A stretch of 34,738 nucleotides of DNA, from assembly GCA_014084085.1 (NCBI GenBank), contig NPFB01000118.1:1-34738 (forward strand), written 5' to 3'. Of this stretch, positions 7,965-17,241 are shown piece by piece. The stretch is from Hondaea fermentalgiana (taxonomy: Eukaryota; Sar; Bigyra; Thraustochytrida; Thraustochytriidae). Made by a program: the position numbers and the translations under genes. Positions within the stretch are counted from its first letter, which is position 1. The number at the start of each line of letters is the position of its first letter. Below the pieces are notes generated by a model. It saw only the letters and a program-made list of their open reading frames with translations. It did not search any database and was not told the origin of the DNA.

Positions 7965-9073
7965 GTCAATCCCAAAACGATACAGAACCATAACCAGAAA
8001 GAGCCCAGAGCCCAGAACTCCGGGGCCGAGACTACTCTGATACCGGCGCCGGTGCTCGTCTGCGCGCAGGGCAGCGAGCTGCACCGTCCGCTGCTGCGAG
8101 CGTGCTGCCGCGCGCCTGTCTTCGCGAGCGCGCGGAGTTCACGTGGGTCGGCCGACATCCCACGGCCAGACGTTGCCCATCCGGCCTGCACCATCGCAAA
8201 AGCCACCTCCTGATCAGCAGAGCAAAAACTATCTGGACTACGAGGTCCGAACAGTGCCTTCGGCTCGAGCAGCGACGCGAGTGCTGTGGCAGCAAAGGCG
8301 CGAGCGTGCACAAGAGCGAGCTGGCCGTCTCGGCCGCCTGAGGCAGAAACGCCAAGGTCTCGTGGGAGTCGGGCGCGCAGGTGTGCGAGGAACTTTTTTC
8401 ACGTTCTCAGGACTTTGTTCTCAAGATGTCCCTCTTGAACCCGACGCAGCATCCGAACGACCCCTTCAGGGAGGGCGGCGCCACCGAAGGCCCGCCGCTA
8501 CGGCCCGGGGGTGCTGGGGATGCAGCAGCACTAGACATGAGCGCCTGGGAAAGTGCCGGGACTGCTTGCCAGCCTCTGGCTGAGACCGACGGGAACACCT
8601 TGCCTTGGTTGATGGCAAGCGCAGGAAGCTTGGATGATTATATGGCGTTGAAAACGCAAGCGGGTGTGCTCGAAGCCTCGTGTGTTTCGGGTTCGGACGT
8701 GGTCGCGCCAAGCAATAGCTTGATTACCATCTCGAGCACTTCTGTCGCGAATGCTGAGCTCAGTTTCATCTCTCTCATGATCGAAAGCCTCTCGGAGACT
8801 GATGTCTAAAGTGAGAATCAAGACAGGTGAGAGAATCAAGCATCAGAGTTTCGTGCTGGGCGCTTACAGGTGCGCGCTCGCATACCTTTTGGTTGTATCA
8901 AGGGCTTGAGAGAAATACTCAAGACGCTCTGCGTCGCGTCGATGACTTTCGCAATGACCTGTTTGTTGCATGCGTCGCGCTTCAAGTTGTCATAATAACG
9001 AAAAAGGAAAGATTCACAGTCAATCTTCAAGTTGCAAAGTAAGGCTTTACCAGCCAATGTTGTCTTCCTAAGC
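7965..9073. repeat. IR2 right arm
   Basis: Reverse complement of 5930-7053, 1109 bases. The outer edge reads GTTGTCTTCCTAAGC, matching GCTTAGGAAGACAAC at 5930. Beyond 9073 and inward of 7965 the similarity stops. It lacks the 33-base duplication of the left arm but keeps a 9-base segment the left arm has lost. Sequence divergence between the arms argues against a fold-back read artefact, which would give near-identical arms. Confidence 0.93.
8381..8809 (+). CDS. Uncertain 142-codon ORF in IR2 right arm
   Basis: Open frame beginning MCEELFSRSQDFVLKMSLL and ending LMIESLSETDV. The listed first codon is GTG, and the first true ATG is 15 codons in, at KMSLLNP. The product is Ser/Ala/Gly-rich with an acidic end, and I recognise no domain or signal peptide. 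The inverted left arm keeps the first 85 codons open, with three synonymous and three replacement changes, so the comparison gives no sign of protein-level selection. It could be an exon of a gene captured in the repeat or a chance frame. Confidence 0.25.
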   Translation: MCEELFSRSQDFVLKMSLLNPTQHPNDPFREGGATEGPPLRPGGAGDAAALDMSAWESAGTACQPLAETDGNTLPWLMASAGSLDDYMALKTQAGVLEASCVSGSDVVAPSNSLITISSTSVANAELSFISLMIESLSETDV

Positions 9074-9296
9074 GGCCCTGTAAGGCATGTTTGGGCCCAT
9101 TGGGCTTGCAATAGAACTCATTCCTTTCAACGTACGCCTCGACCTTGGCACTGGCCCCACCTAGTCCTTTGATGAGCATCAAATTCTTTCCATAAGCGTG
9201 AGAAATTTTCGTCGTTGTAGGTCTAGAGCCCACAAAGCATTGGGAGACTCGGACAGCCAGGGCAAGGAAGATGAGGACCGAAAAGAAAGCAAGCAA
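9027..9296 (-). CDS. Small ORF with signal-peptide-like start, 3' end made of IR2 sequence
   Basis: 89 codons on the minus strand. The first 20 or so residues, MLAFFSVLIFLALAVRVSQC, form a hydrophobic stretch resembling a signal peptide or anchor. The middle (KVEAYVERNEFYCKPNGPKH) matches no family I know. The last 16 codons lie in the outer end of the IR2 right arm, so the natural C-terminus, if the gene was real, was cut off or replaced by the repeat. The start lies 264 bases after the eIF2A stop on the same strand. It could be a gene broken by the rearrangement or a chance frame, and the call is weak. Confidence 0.3.
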   Translation of the reverse strand: MLAFFSVLIFLALAVRVSQCFVGSRPTTTKISHAYGKNLMLIKGLGGASAKVEAYVERNEFYCKPNGPKHALQGRLGRQHWLVKPYFAT

Positions 9297-9560
9297 GCAA
9301 ACAAGAGATCGAGCCTTGAGACGAGAAAAGATGAGTAGGTGATGAGGATCATAGTCCTTTCAGTCTAACGCAAGAAGAAGAAGAAGGGAAAGAGACGACG
9401 AGCCAAGTAGAACAGAGAGCCCAGTCTCCGATCGTGGCCAGTCACACACAATCAGCCTAACGCAAAGCAAAGCATTACAGGATGATGCTCTCCAGCGTGT
9501 GCCCTCTATTTTGTTCTTTCTTGCACGCCCCGCGAATTGAACACACGTACTGGACGTAAC

Positions 9561-11576
9561 TTATGCGTCCTCTTCAGCCGCCTTGCGAGCAGCCTCGGCC
9601 TTCTTCTTGCGCTCACGACGCAAGGCAGCCTTGGACTTTCCAGATGGGTTCGCAGACTGCTTCTTGTCAAGGATCGGAGTCATGCCCGGAATGGTGTTGT
9701 TGCTCATGCTAGAACCGCCTCCAGCAGCAAGAGCAGCCAGGCCAGTGAGCTTGCGTGGGCCCGTCGATCCCTCGCGCTCAGCGCGCATCTGGGCCGCGAG
9801 CGAGCCACTCGCGCCCGGAGGTCGGTAAACGCCGGCGGGTTTCTTGGGCGCTCCGTTTGCGCCTGATTTTGCGCCTGCGCCAGCCTCGATGCTAGGAGCC
9901 TTCTCGCCCTTCTTCAGAGGTGTCTGCGGGCGATCAGCGTAGACGCCGGGGGCAGCAGGGCGGAAAAGCGCCTTGGTGGCCTCGCGCACACTGACATCAA
10001 AGAGGTGCTGGCCTCGGTACGTGTAAAAAGAAAGACCGTTGTCGACGCGCATGCGGGGGAACAGCGTGCCCGTCATGAAGAAGCGACCGCAGGGCGACCA
10101 CTCTTGCGAGACGGCGCAGTTGGCGCGCACGGAACCCATCCTCGACTTCTTGTTCATGTCCCAAAAGTCCATGTCACCAGAAAGGTTGCCAAAACCGCCG
10201 AGGCAAAGGAAGCGGCCGTGCGGGCTAAAGCGGATGGTGTTGCGGTGGGCCTGACCAAAGTCAAAGATGGCGTCGCCCTTCATGTTGTACAGCACCGAGC
10301 TAGCGGGACTGCGGCCAGAGATTGCCACAAAGACGCGACCCTGCGGACTCCATGCAAAGTCGTGAAAGGGACCATCGTCCTTGTGTGGCATGATCTTAGC
10401 ATCGTACTGGCCATCTGCATGCAGCAAGTAGAGCGCGGACTCGCCATAGTACGACTGACCAGTTGTGTCTACGTCCGTCTCGGTCTTGACCAGGACGGCG
10501 TCGCCGTTGGCAGCCCATGCAAATTTGCACTCGGTGGCCTTGAAGGTGGACTTTGTCAACGTCGGCTGATCAAGCGGCTCGCCAATGTAGCTGAGCACGC
10601 TCAACTTGGCGGGCCCAGAATTCGATTCGGGCTTGAAAGCCGCGATACGGCACGGGTTGTCTTCCGACAGCGGGCCATCCTTTTTCTTGATGGAGAACTG
10701 GCTCACGCCCTCAATTTTGACCTGTGTTCAAGATAGTAGGTATGAGAGGCCCATGTATAATTTGGACAGCGCAAGGGTCCAGTTAGTATTCTTGCCATGC
10801 CCCTCCTCCTCTTCATCATCATCATCTTCTTCTTCTTCTTCTTCTTCATCTTCTTCTCCCTCTCCTTCTTCGCTTTTCTCAGTTCCTGTCGCGCAGAAGA
10901 GAGAGAGAGAGAGAGAGAGTTGAGGAAATTTTTTGATGTATCCCTTTGTTCGATTTCCGTTGTATCCCCGTGCGAACAAAGATGCCAATGGCAGTCTTGT
11001 AGAGTAACGTACCTTGGTGAAGCGGTCGAGCTTGGTGCCATCATACATGTGAACAGTGTTCTTTACCATGTAAGCGGCAACATTCTCGTCGTCAGTCCAC
11101 TTGACAAGGGGCCAGGTGGTGTCGAGCAGGTTCTTTTCGATGACACGCATCATGACGTTGCCATCCTCAACACGCCACACGGTCAGATTGCCACCTGCTT
11201 GGGCGACCTCGGCAGAGTACTTTTCCCAGGTGAGCAGAAACGTTCCGAGCGGGGAGAGTGCCATCTTCATGATGTTGGGGCGCTCGATGCTGTTGATGAG
11301 CTTGCCCGTGTCGCAGTCAAAGACGGACACCACTGTCCCGCGAAGCACGGCGACGCGCGAGCCGTCGGTCGCGCTGTACACAAAGTCCTTGACGGGCGGC
11401 TCCAGCTTGGAAAAGAGGCTGTCCGGGTCATCCTTTTGCACGAGCTCGCCGCGCTTCTTGTTGGGCCCCAGCTTGAACTGCAGGCCCTCGCGGCCCAGCA
11501 CGGCGTACTGGATCCGCTTGTACGGCTTCGCGGCGGGCGCCTCGGGCGCCGCGGCCTCGCTCTTCTCCGCGCTCAT
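9561..11576 (-). CDS. EIF2A: Eukaryotic translation initiation factor 2A (two exons)
   Basis: Non-canonical initiator-tRNA-binding factor with a WD40 beta-propeller, about 574 residues (human 585). Exon 1 is 11013-11576 (188 codons) and exon 2 is 9561-10721. The reading joins in phase 0 as ...LDRFTK/VKIEGVSQF. Family marks seen: the TDVDTTGQSYYGES strand near residue 270-283, GRFLCLGGFGNLSGDMDFWD, PRMRVDNGLSFYTY, the YRPP motif after the propeller, and a Lys/Arg/Ala-rich C-terminal helix (SKAALRRERKKKAEAARKAA) that binds translation partners in this family. The start codon faces NOG1 across a 418-base spacer. It acts in the cytosol. The assignment is strong, and the splice sites are read from consensus and from frame. 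Confidence 0.95.
10722..11012 (-). other. eIF2A intron with purine-rich tract
   Basis: A 291-base intron. On the coding strand the donor is AAG/GTACGT and the acceptor is ACACAG/GTC. It is the only intron I can support in the window. Its length is a multiple of three and it stays open in frame until a TGA at 10728-10730, six bases before the acceptor. It contains (GA)n at 10900-10919 and a (GAA/GAT)n tract at about 10803-10875 on the transcribed strand. Confidence 0.9.
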
Positions 11577-11994
11577 CGTCCCCTTGCTCGCTCGCGCTCG
11601 CGGCGCTCTTTCCCGCTCTCGGCCGCCGCCGCCTCCGAGCGCACGCGCACGGTCTTGCGCGCGTCCTCGCGCAGGATCACGACTGCGCTCGAGGCCTTTG
11701 CGCGCCGCGGTTGGCGCCCGGCGCGGCCCCGGTGCCCCCGCGGCAGTCCCCGCGCCCCGGCAGCGGCGGGGGCCGGGGGGGTACGGCGGACGTCTGGCTG
11801 GAAGGGGCCCAAGGGGGCCGCGCGCGGGGGACTAAGCCAGCCATCGCAGGACCAACGAATGACTCGCGCAGACCTCGCGGAGACCTCGAACTGGAGACCG
11901 GCGGCCAGGCAGTTCGGGTTCGCGAGGAGCGCGAGGAGGAGGGGAGCGAGGCAGCGCGCTCGGCGGGGAAGGCGAGAGGAGCGCGGCGGCGGAA
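11577..11994. promoter_or_regulatory. Shared divergent promoter region of eIF2A and NOG1
   Basis: 418 bases separate the two divergent start codons, so both promoters and both 5' leaders must lie here. The stretch is very GC-rich with G-runs (11765-11780 and 11815-11832) and no TATA box that I can see. Co-regulation of a 60S assembly GTPase and an initiation factor is plausible but inferred. Confidence 0.55.
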
Positions 11995-14001
11995 ATGTCG
12001 GGCAAGTATGACTTCAAGAGCATCCGGCCGGTGCCGTCGGCGGACGACTTCGTGGACATCGTGCTGAGCAAGACCCAGCGCAAGACGCCGACGGTGGTGC
12101 ACCAGGGCTACCAGATCGGACGCATTCGCGCGTTCTACATGCGCAAGGTCAAGTTCACGGCGGAAAGCTTCGTGGAGAAGCTCGGGTGGATCCTCGAGGA
12201 CTTTCCCAAGCTGGACGACATTCACCCGTTCTACGGAGACCTGTGCAACGTGCTGTACGACCGCGACCACTACAAGCTGGCGCTCGGACAGCTGAACGTG
12301 GCCAAGAGCCTGATTTCCACGACGTCGCGCGATTATGCACGTCTGCTCAAGTACGGCGACTCGCTGTACCGGTGCAAGCAGCTCAAGCGCGCTGCCCTGG
12401 GCCGCATGTGCACCCTGATGAAGAAGCACAAGAGCTCGCTCGGGTACCTCGAGGAGGTGCGCAAGCATCTCAGCCGTCTGCCGTCCATTGACCCGAGCAC
12501 GCGCACGCTGCTCATCACGGGCTACCCGAATGTCGGCAAGTCGAGCTTCATGAACAAAGTCACGCGAGCGGACGTTGAGGTGCAGCCGTACGCCTTCACG
12601 ACCAAGTCGCTCTACGTGGGCCACATGGACTACAAGTACCTGCGGTGGCAGGTGCTGGACACGCCGGGAATTCTGGACAAGCCCCTTGAGGAGCGCAACA
12701 CCATTGAGATGCAGGCTATTACCGCTCTTGCTCACTTGCAGTGCTGCGTCATGTACTTTGTGGACCTTTCCGAGCAGTGCGGATGGACGCTGGAGCAGCA
12801 GGTGGCGCTCTTTGACAACATTCGTCCCCTCTTTGCAAACAAGCCGCTCGTTATTGTGGCGAACAAGATCGACCTGGTGCCTTTTGAGTCCCTGAGCGAG
12901 GCCCACCGTGAGCTCCTCGACAAAATGGTCAAGGACTCGGGCGCCGAGCTGCTGACCATGAGCGCTGCGGCTGACATGAACATCGCGGACGTCAAGCAGC
13001 GCGCCTGCGAGCTGCTTCTGGAACGCCGCGTCGAGATGAAGGCCAAGAGCAAGAAGGCGGCTGGTATCCTGAACCGCCTCACCGTGGCCATGCCGGCGGC
13101 GCGCGACGGCAAGGACCGACCTGCCTTTATCCCCGAGGGCGTGATCGAGGCGCGCGCGCGCAAACAGGCTATGGGCGATGCCAACCCCGCCGACGACGAG
13201 GATGGTGACGTGTCCATGGACGGCAACGATGGCAAGAAGACGAAGAAGACGCTGCACCAGCTCGAGCAAGAGGCTGGAGGCCCCGGTCACATCTCCTTTG
13301 ACTACCGCAGGTACTACGAGCTGCGCAAGGACGAATTCAAGTACGATGTCATTCCCGAAATTGTGGATGGCAAGAACATTGCAGACTTTATCGACGTGGA
13401 CATTATGCAAAAGCTTGAGGCTCTCGAGCGCGAGGAGGAGGAGCGCGCGGCCCGTGAGGAAGCCGAGCTCCAAGCGCACGAGGATGCCGAGTCCGACATG
13501 GATGAGGAGGAGAAGGATTTTGCCGACCGCATCCGCAAGAAGAAGGCTTTGGTTGTCGCCAAGCATCGCGAGGACCAGCACAAAAAGCGCGGCAGGCTTT
13601 CGCGCAAGGTCACGAACGCCACCGCCCAGAGCGCGGGAGGCGTGCAGAATGAGCTCGAGGAAATTGGCTACGATGCAGCCACTGTGGAACCCGAGACCTC
13701 GGCACGCGGTCGCAAGCGCGAGCGCACGGCGGACCCGAGCCTCGAGGCTGCCGAGGCCGAGCAGGCGGAGCGCGACTCGCGTGGCCGCTCCATTTCGCGG
13801 ACTCGTGTTCTCGAGCGCGAGGCCAAGAGCTCGCTCGGTACTGTGGATCGTGCCATCAATGCGAACAAGCGCAGGAAGAGTTCGCAGCGTGGATTTCAGC
13901 TCAAGGCCCGTGCAGGCGAGGCCGATCGCCACGTTGTCACCAAGATGCCCAAGCATCTCTTTTCCGGCAAGCGCGGCATCGGCAAGACCCAGAGGCGCTA
14001 A
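11995..14001 (+). CDS. NOG1: Nucleolar GTP-binding protein 1 (60S subunit biogenesis GTPase)
   Basis: Obg-family GTPase of the nucleolus needed for pre-60S maturation (human GTPBP4). The product has 668 residues (yeast 647, human 634). Domain order is an N-terminal helical NOG1 domain (about 1-165), then a GTPase with P-loop GYPNVGKS at 176-183, DTPG at 222-225 and NKID at 290-293, then a long charged C-terminal region. The NOG1 C-terminal marks are ADFIDVDIMQKLEALEREEE, the RGRSISRTR segment, and the closing GEADRH...PKHLFSGKR block. The ATG at 11995 matches the family start MSGKYDFK. The gene is intronless. Its 3' end faces that of CEP76 across 245 bases with a pyrimidine/T-rich tract (14040-14125). 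Confidence 0.97.
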   Translation: MSGKYDFKSIRPVPSADDFVDIVLSKTQRKTPTVVHQGYQIGRIRAFYMRKVKFTAESFVEKLGWILEDFPKLDDIHPFYGDLCNVLYDRDHYKLALGQLNVAKSLISTTSRDYARLLKYGDSLYRCKQLKRAALGRMCTLMKKHKSSLGYLEEVRKHLSRLPSIDPSTRTLLITGYPNVGKSSFMNKVTRADVEVQPYAFTTKSLYVGHMDYKYLRWQVLDTPGILDKPLEERNTIEMQAITALAHLQCCVMYFVDLSEQCGWTLEQQVALFDNIRPLFANKPLVIVANKIDLVPFESLSEAHRELLDKMVKDSGAELLTMSAAADMNIADVKQRACELLLERRVEMKAKSKKAAGILNRLTVAMPAARDGKDRPAFIPEGVIEARARKQAMGDANPADDEDGDVSMDGNDGKKTKKTLHQLEQEAGGPGHISFDYRRYYELRKDEFKYDVIPEIVDGKNIADFIDVDIMQKLEALEREEEERAAREEAELQAHEDAESDMDEEEKDFADRIRKKKALVVAKHREDQHKKRGRLSRKVTNATAQSAGGVQNELEEIGYDAATVEPETSARGRKRERTADPSLEAAEAEQAERDSRGRSISRTRVLEREAKSSLGTVDRAINANKRRKSSQRGFQLKARAGEADRHVVTKMPKHLFSGKRGIGKTQRR

Positions 14002-14246
14002 GTTCTGCCACACTCGTAGATACACACATTATTCTCTCCCCACTTCTCACACTCCCCCCCCCACCCCTCTTTTTTTTTCTCTCTCAAGAATCTGTGCAGT
14101 CCCTGTTTGTTTGATTTTTTTTTGTATTGGTCTCGCCGTCGGCAGCAGTAAAAGCTTATGAAGTATCTATGCAACTTGCACGACTGTCGGGTGAGAGCTG
14201 CAAACCGCCCCCATGCCCCCTCGTTTCTTATCTGTTCCCCACTAGT

Positions 14247-16283
14247 CTAGGAAGCTCGGAACCGAACCGCGAGCATAACCCATACAGCAACGACGTCCTC
14301 GGGAAAAGGCAAGACCATGACGCGCAAAGCAAAGTGCGTGTGGTCTGCGCGCGTGTGCAAGAGCTCCGAAGCGACTGTGCTTTTGCGCAGCGCGTGAAGA
14401 ATCTTGTGCGGGTCTATGGTTTTGAGAAGTGTTGGAAAAGCCTTAAAGGAATGACCTGGGGGCACATGGCCACGAATTGCGGCTTGAAAGTCCTCGTTGC
14501 CCGCAAGTACACCCGTGAGTCGTTCCGTCTCGTAGGCACACAACGCTGGGGCCAAATAGTCGCCAAGGTCGGCATCCCATCGGGTATCGAGATCGAGCTG
14601 CTGCGCGCGCTCCGCTGCAACGAGTTCGCGGAGCGCGATCTCGATTTCGTCGGACCGCTCATGCTCGGGAATCGTTGGTGCTCGAAGGGGAACCACCGGT
14701 CGTTTCTGTATTGCGGCAATAAGACGTTCGTCCATGGCTTTCCAGCGCATGTCATCAAGAACGTTAAAGCTGCAGTGCTCGGTCCTGTCGTCGCGCTGCT
14801 TGTTGGCATAGAATGACTCATGATTAAAGGCACAGGCAATGCGACGGTAGCTTTGACGGAGCGCGGTCTGCGCAGCTGATTCAACGTCTCTGCGCGGCGC
14901 CATAACAACACGGTGACCCGTGAGAGACTCCCAAAAGGTGCATGTGCGGTTGTCCTTGCCCGAGAGCGTCATGCACCAAACGTGATCACGCTCAGGCTCC
15001 TCGGGACTGTCTTGCACAGTGCCCATGCAGACAAAGGCGTTTAATCCAAATCCAAGAAGGAGATTACACAGCAGCACGGCGTGGTCTTCGCAGTCGCCGC
15101 GCCCTTTGCTCAGAAATGTATGCGCTACGTGCCACACCTCTAGCCTGGAGCCGCCCACCATTTCCTCGCGCGTGTACGGGATGAGACTTACAAATCGTGC
15201 CGCGTGGCGAGCTGAGGCGAGCAGCCGACCCGCGCGCATAGGTCGCACAAACGCAAAGACGGGCTCGTGGTCCCCCCACTCGTTCTCTGCAAATATTTTC
15301 ACGAGACGATGCCGAAAGCGGTCATCGAGCTCAACAAATTCTTCCCACCACGCGCGAGCGTATTCACAGAATTGACGATATGCCTGCCCTGCCTGCTTTG
15401 TGTTGGCTCGCAAGCTTGTCAAGAGCTTTTCATCAGTCAGCGGCGAAGGCCCGGGCCGAGCCGGCACGAGTTCGAGTCGCAAGTCCAGGATGCCAGCAGG
15501 GACGCGAACCTTGGCCGCTTCGCCTGTCGCGTGCAGCTCGACGGCAACAGTTGCGGCACCGCTTGCGCTGGCAAGAAGACGACGCCATTCGAGCACGTGT
15601 GAGGCGACGAGGTCTTTGGCTGAATCGATTGCGCTCCTGCGCGTGCGCATAATAAGAAAGTGGAGGCCTTGAAGCGCGCTGGACTCTTGCAAAAGCTCTC
15701 GTACGGCCTGGGCCTGGCGTTCTGGCGAGCTCGATGCAAAGGAGATTTGGTCCGAGATTTGCACAAGAAAAGAAGCGTCCAGGGCGGGTTCTTGAGCACA
15801 AGAAACTGGATCTGCAACGAAGCGCTGCTGCCCGTAGTGCATGCAAAGGACAAACTGACGATCATCGTTTGCCTCGGAACGGGTTTCCGAGAAGCCGCGC
15901 CCGCCGGTCACCTTTACGAGCAAATATTGGGCCCCTGGCTTGACGGCGTGTTTGAGGCTTGGTGTACGCGAGGCGCTTTGGCCTGCAGGCTGGGTCTCTA
16001 GCGATCGAATTACGCGCTCGATGACCTTGCGCTCGCGAAGGGCATCGAACGAGTCGACTTTGCCTTCTTCTGCGCCCATGCCAGCGACAAATTTGCGAAT
16101 GTCTTCATAAACGTTGTTTTTGCGCAAGTGGGCGTCAATGAGCTGTCGGAGGGCGGTGACGCGGTCGCCGCTTAGTGACTCATCGCGCTCTTGCCCTTCT
16201 TCGCTGTCTTGGTCCTCGCGGGGGCCCAGGTCGTCCTTTCTCGTCTCCTCGAGCTGCGCCATGTTGATGTTGATGGCGCCCAA
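14247..16283 (-). CDS. CEP76: Centrosomal protein of 76 kDa homologue
   Basis: Centriolar protein that limits centriole reduplication in animals. The product has 678 residues (human 659). Order seen: an N-terminal helical segment (LRQLIDAHLRKNNVYEDIRK, about 45-64), a C2-type domain (about 115-275), and a transglutaminase-like fold with GRGDCEDHAVLLCNLLLGFG at 394-413, DHVW at 433-436 and FWESLTGHRV at 450-459. The C-terminal module ends in LPFPEDVVAVWVMLAVRFR, closely like the family end. The Cys398 and His434 positions of the thiol-protease-like pair are present, and the usual third acidic residue would need an alignment. The start could be Met1 or Met8. The presence of this gene implies centrioles or basal bodies in the organism. 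The gene is intronless. Confidence 0.9.
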   Translation of the reverse strand: MGAININMAQLEETRKDDLGPREDQDSEEGQERDESLSGDRVTALRQLIDAHLRKNNVYEDIRKFVAGMGAEEGKVDSFDALRERKVIERVIRSLETQPAGQSASRTPSLKHAVKPGAQYLLVKVTGGRGFSETRSEANDDRQFVLCMHYGQQRFVADPVSCAQEPALDASFLVQISDQISFASSSPERQAQAVRELLQESSALQGLHFLIMRTRRSAIDSAKDLVASHVLEWRRLLASASGAATVAVELHATGEAAKVRVPAGILDLRLELVPARPGPSPLTDEKLLTSLRANTKQAGQAYRQFCEYARAWWEEFVELDDRFRHRLVKIFAENEWGDHEPVFAFVRPMRAGRLLASARHAARFVSLIPYTREEMVGGSRLEVWHVAHTFLSKGRGDCEDHAVLLCNLLLGFGLNAFVCMGTVQDSPEEPERDHVWCMTLSGKDNRTCTFWESLTGHRVVMAPRRDVESAAQTALRQSYRRIACAFNHESFYANKQRDDRTEHCSFNVLDDMRWKAMDERLIAAIQKRPVVPLRAPTIPEHERSDEIEIALRELVAAERAQQLDLDTRWDADLGDYLAPALCAYETERLTGVLAGNEDFQAAIRGHVPPGHSFKAFPTLLKTIDPHKILHALRKSTVASELLHTRADHTHFALRVMVLPFPEDVVAVWVMLAVRFRAS

Positions 16284-17103
16284 CCGCCGTCTGCGCCGGG
16301 TTCACTGACGGTGGGTGCGAGGCGCGGGACGAGCCGAGTCGAGCTGAGCCGAGACGTAACGAGAGGGGCCGGGCGCACGGACCTGCTGCGCTCTGCGCTC
16401 ACCTCTTGGTCCTCTCTTGGCTTGTCTCTTTCAGGTCTGCCGCAGAATCGCATAACGGGCGCATTAGAAGCCAGACAGCAAGAACGGCGCCTTGCAAAGC
16501 ACAGCAAAAACGGCGATTCGCAGCCACCGTGTAGAGCGCAAGAGCGCTGATCAAGAGAAACTCTTCTTCTTTTGCGATGGGATTGTCATTGAGTGCTTTC
16601 ATCATTGCGTGAGCCGAGGGCAACAGTTGTGGCGATGGCAATCTGAGGCTCGTGCCTCCATCGCGTCGAACTCGTTTGGGAATGGGGAGTATCAGAGACA
16701 ATTACTCCAAAGAAAAGGCATAGGCCTTCGACTGGCCATGGCAACCCATGAGCTGATCGTAGACTGTTCACCGTGCCGTGCCGTGCCGTCAGCGGTATAA
16801 CTTCCATGGCAACTACAAGTCAAGGTATTCTTCAGGCGTGCCAGAAGCTGGCAATGGCCATGGTGGACTGGAGAAACCAAATGGCTGTTGTTCATAGCAG
16901 CTTGGCGCTGTCAAGTAGCAATGCGCGCTGGCAAAGAGTGAAATATCAGCCCAAGACTCTGCAAGCATGATGTCGTCCTTTTCAATAGCCACACATACTG
17001 GTCGTTTCTACGAGCAGATTTAAGGACCCGAGAAATCCGATTCATCGATTGAGAGTTCACTCCGAAGGGCGGAGCGAGAGTGCGTCAGGACCGCGAATGT
17101 TGC

Positions 17104-17158
17104 AAGCCAAGCCAAGCCAAGCCAAGCCAAGCCAAGCCAAGCCAAGCCAAGCCAAGCC
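17104..17158. repeat. (AAGCC)11 pentanucleotide array
   Basis: Eleven perfect AAGCC units. On the plus strand the array is open in all three frames (for example Lys-Pro-Ser-Gln-Ala), which inflates overlapping ORFs. It is a simple tandem repeat. Confidence 0.95.
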
Positions 17159-17241
17159 AGATACGCCTGCATCTATGCGCGGCGGCGCGACCGCTCATGC
17201 TCAGTTCAGCAGCCTGGCCTTTGCGCTGCGGTCTGCAGCTG

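Noticed and set aside
11677..14025. 782-codon minus-strand ORF opposite NOG1
   Set aside because: Shadow frame: Leu/Val/His/Arg-rich with no domain, caused by GC-biased codon use of NOG1 on the other strand.
16399..16701. 100-codon minus-strand ORF with a hydrophobic middle, upstream of CEP76
   Set aside because: No family signal, first half unlike protein, and it probably overlaps the CEP76 leader.
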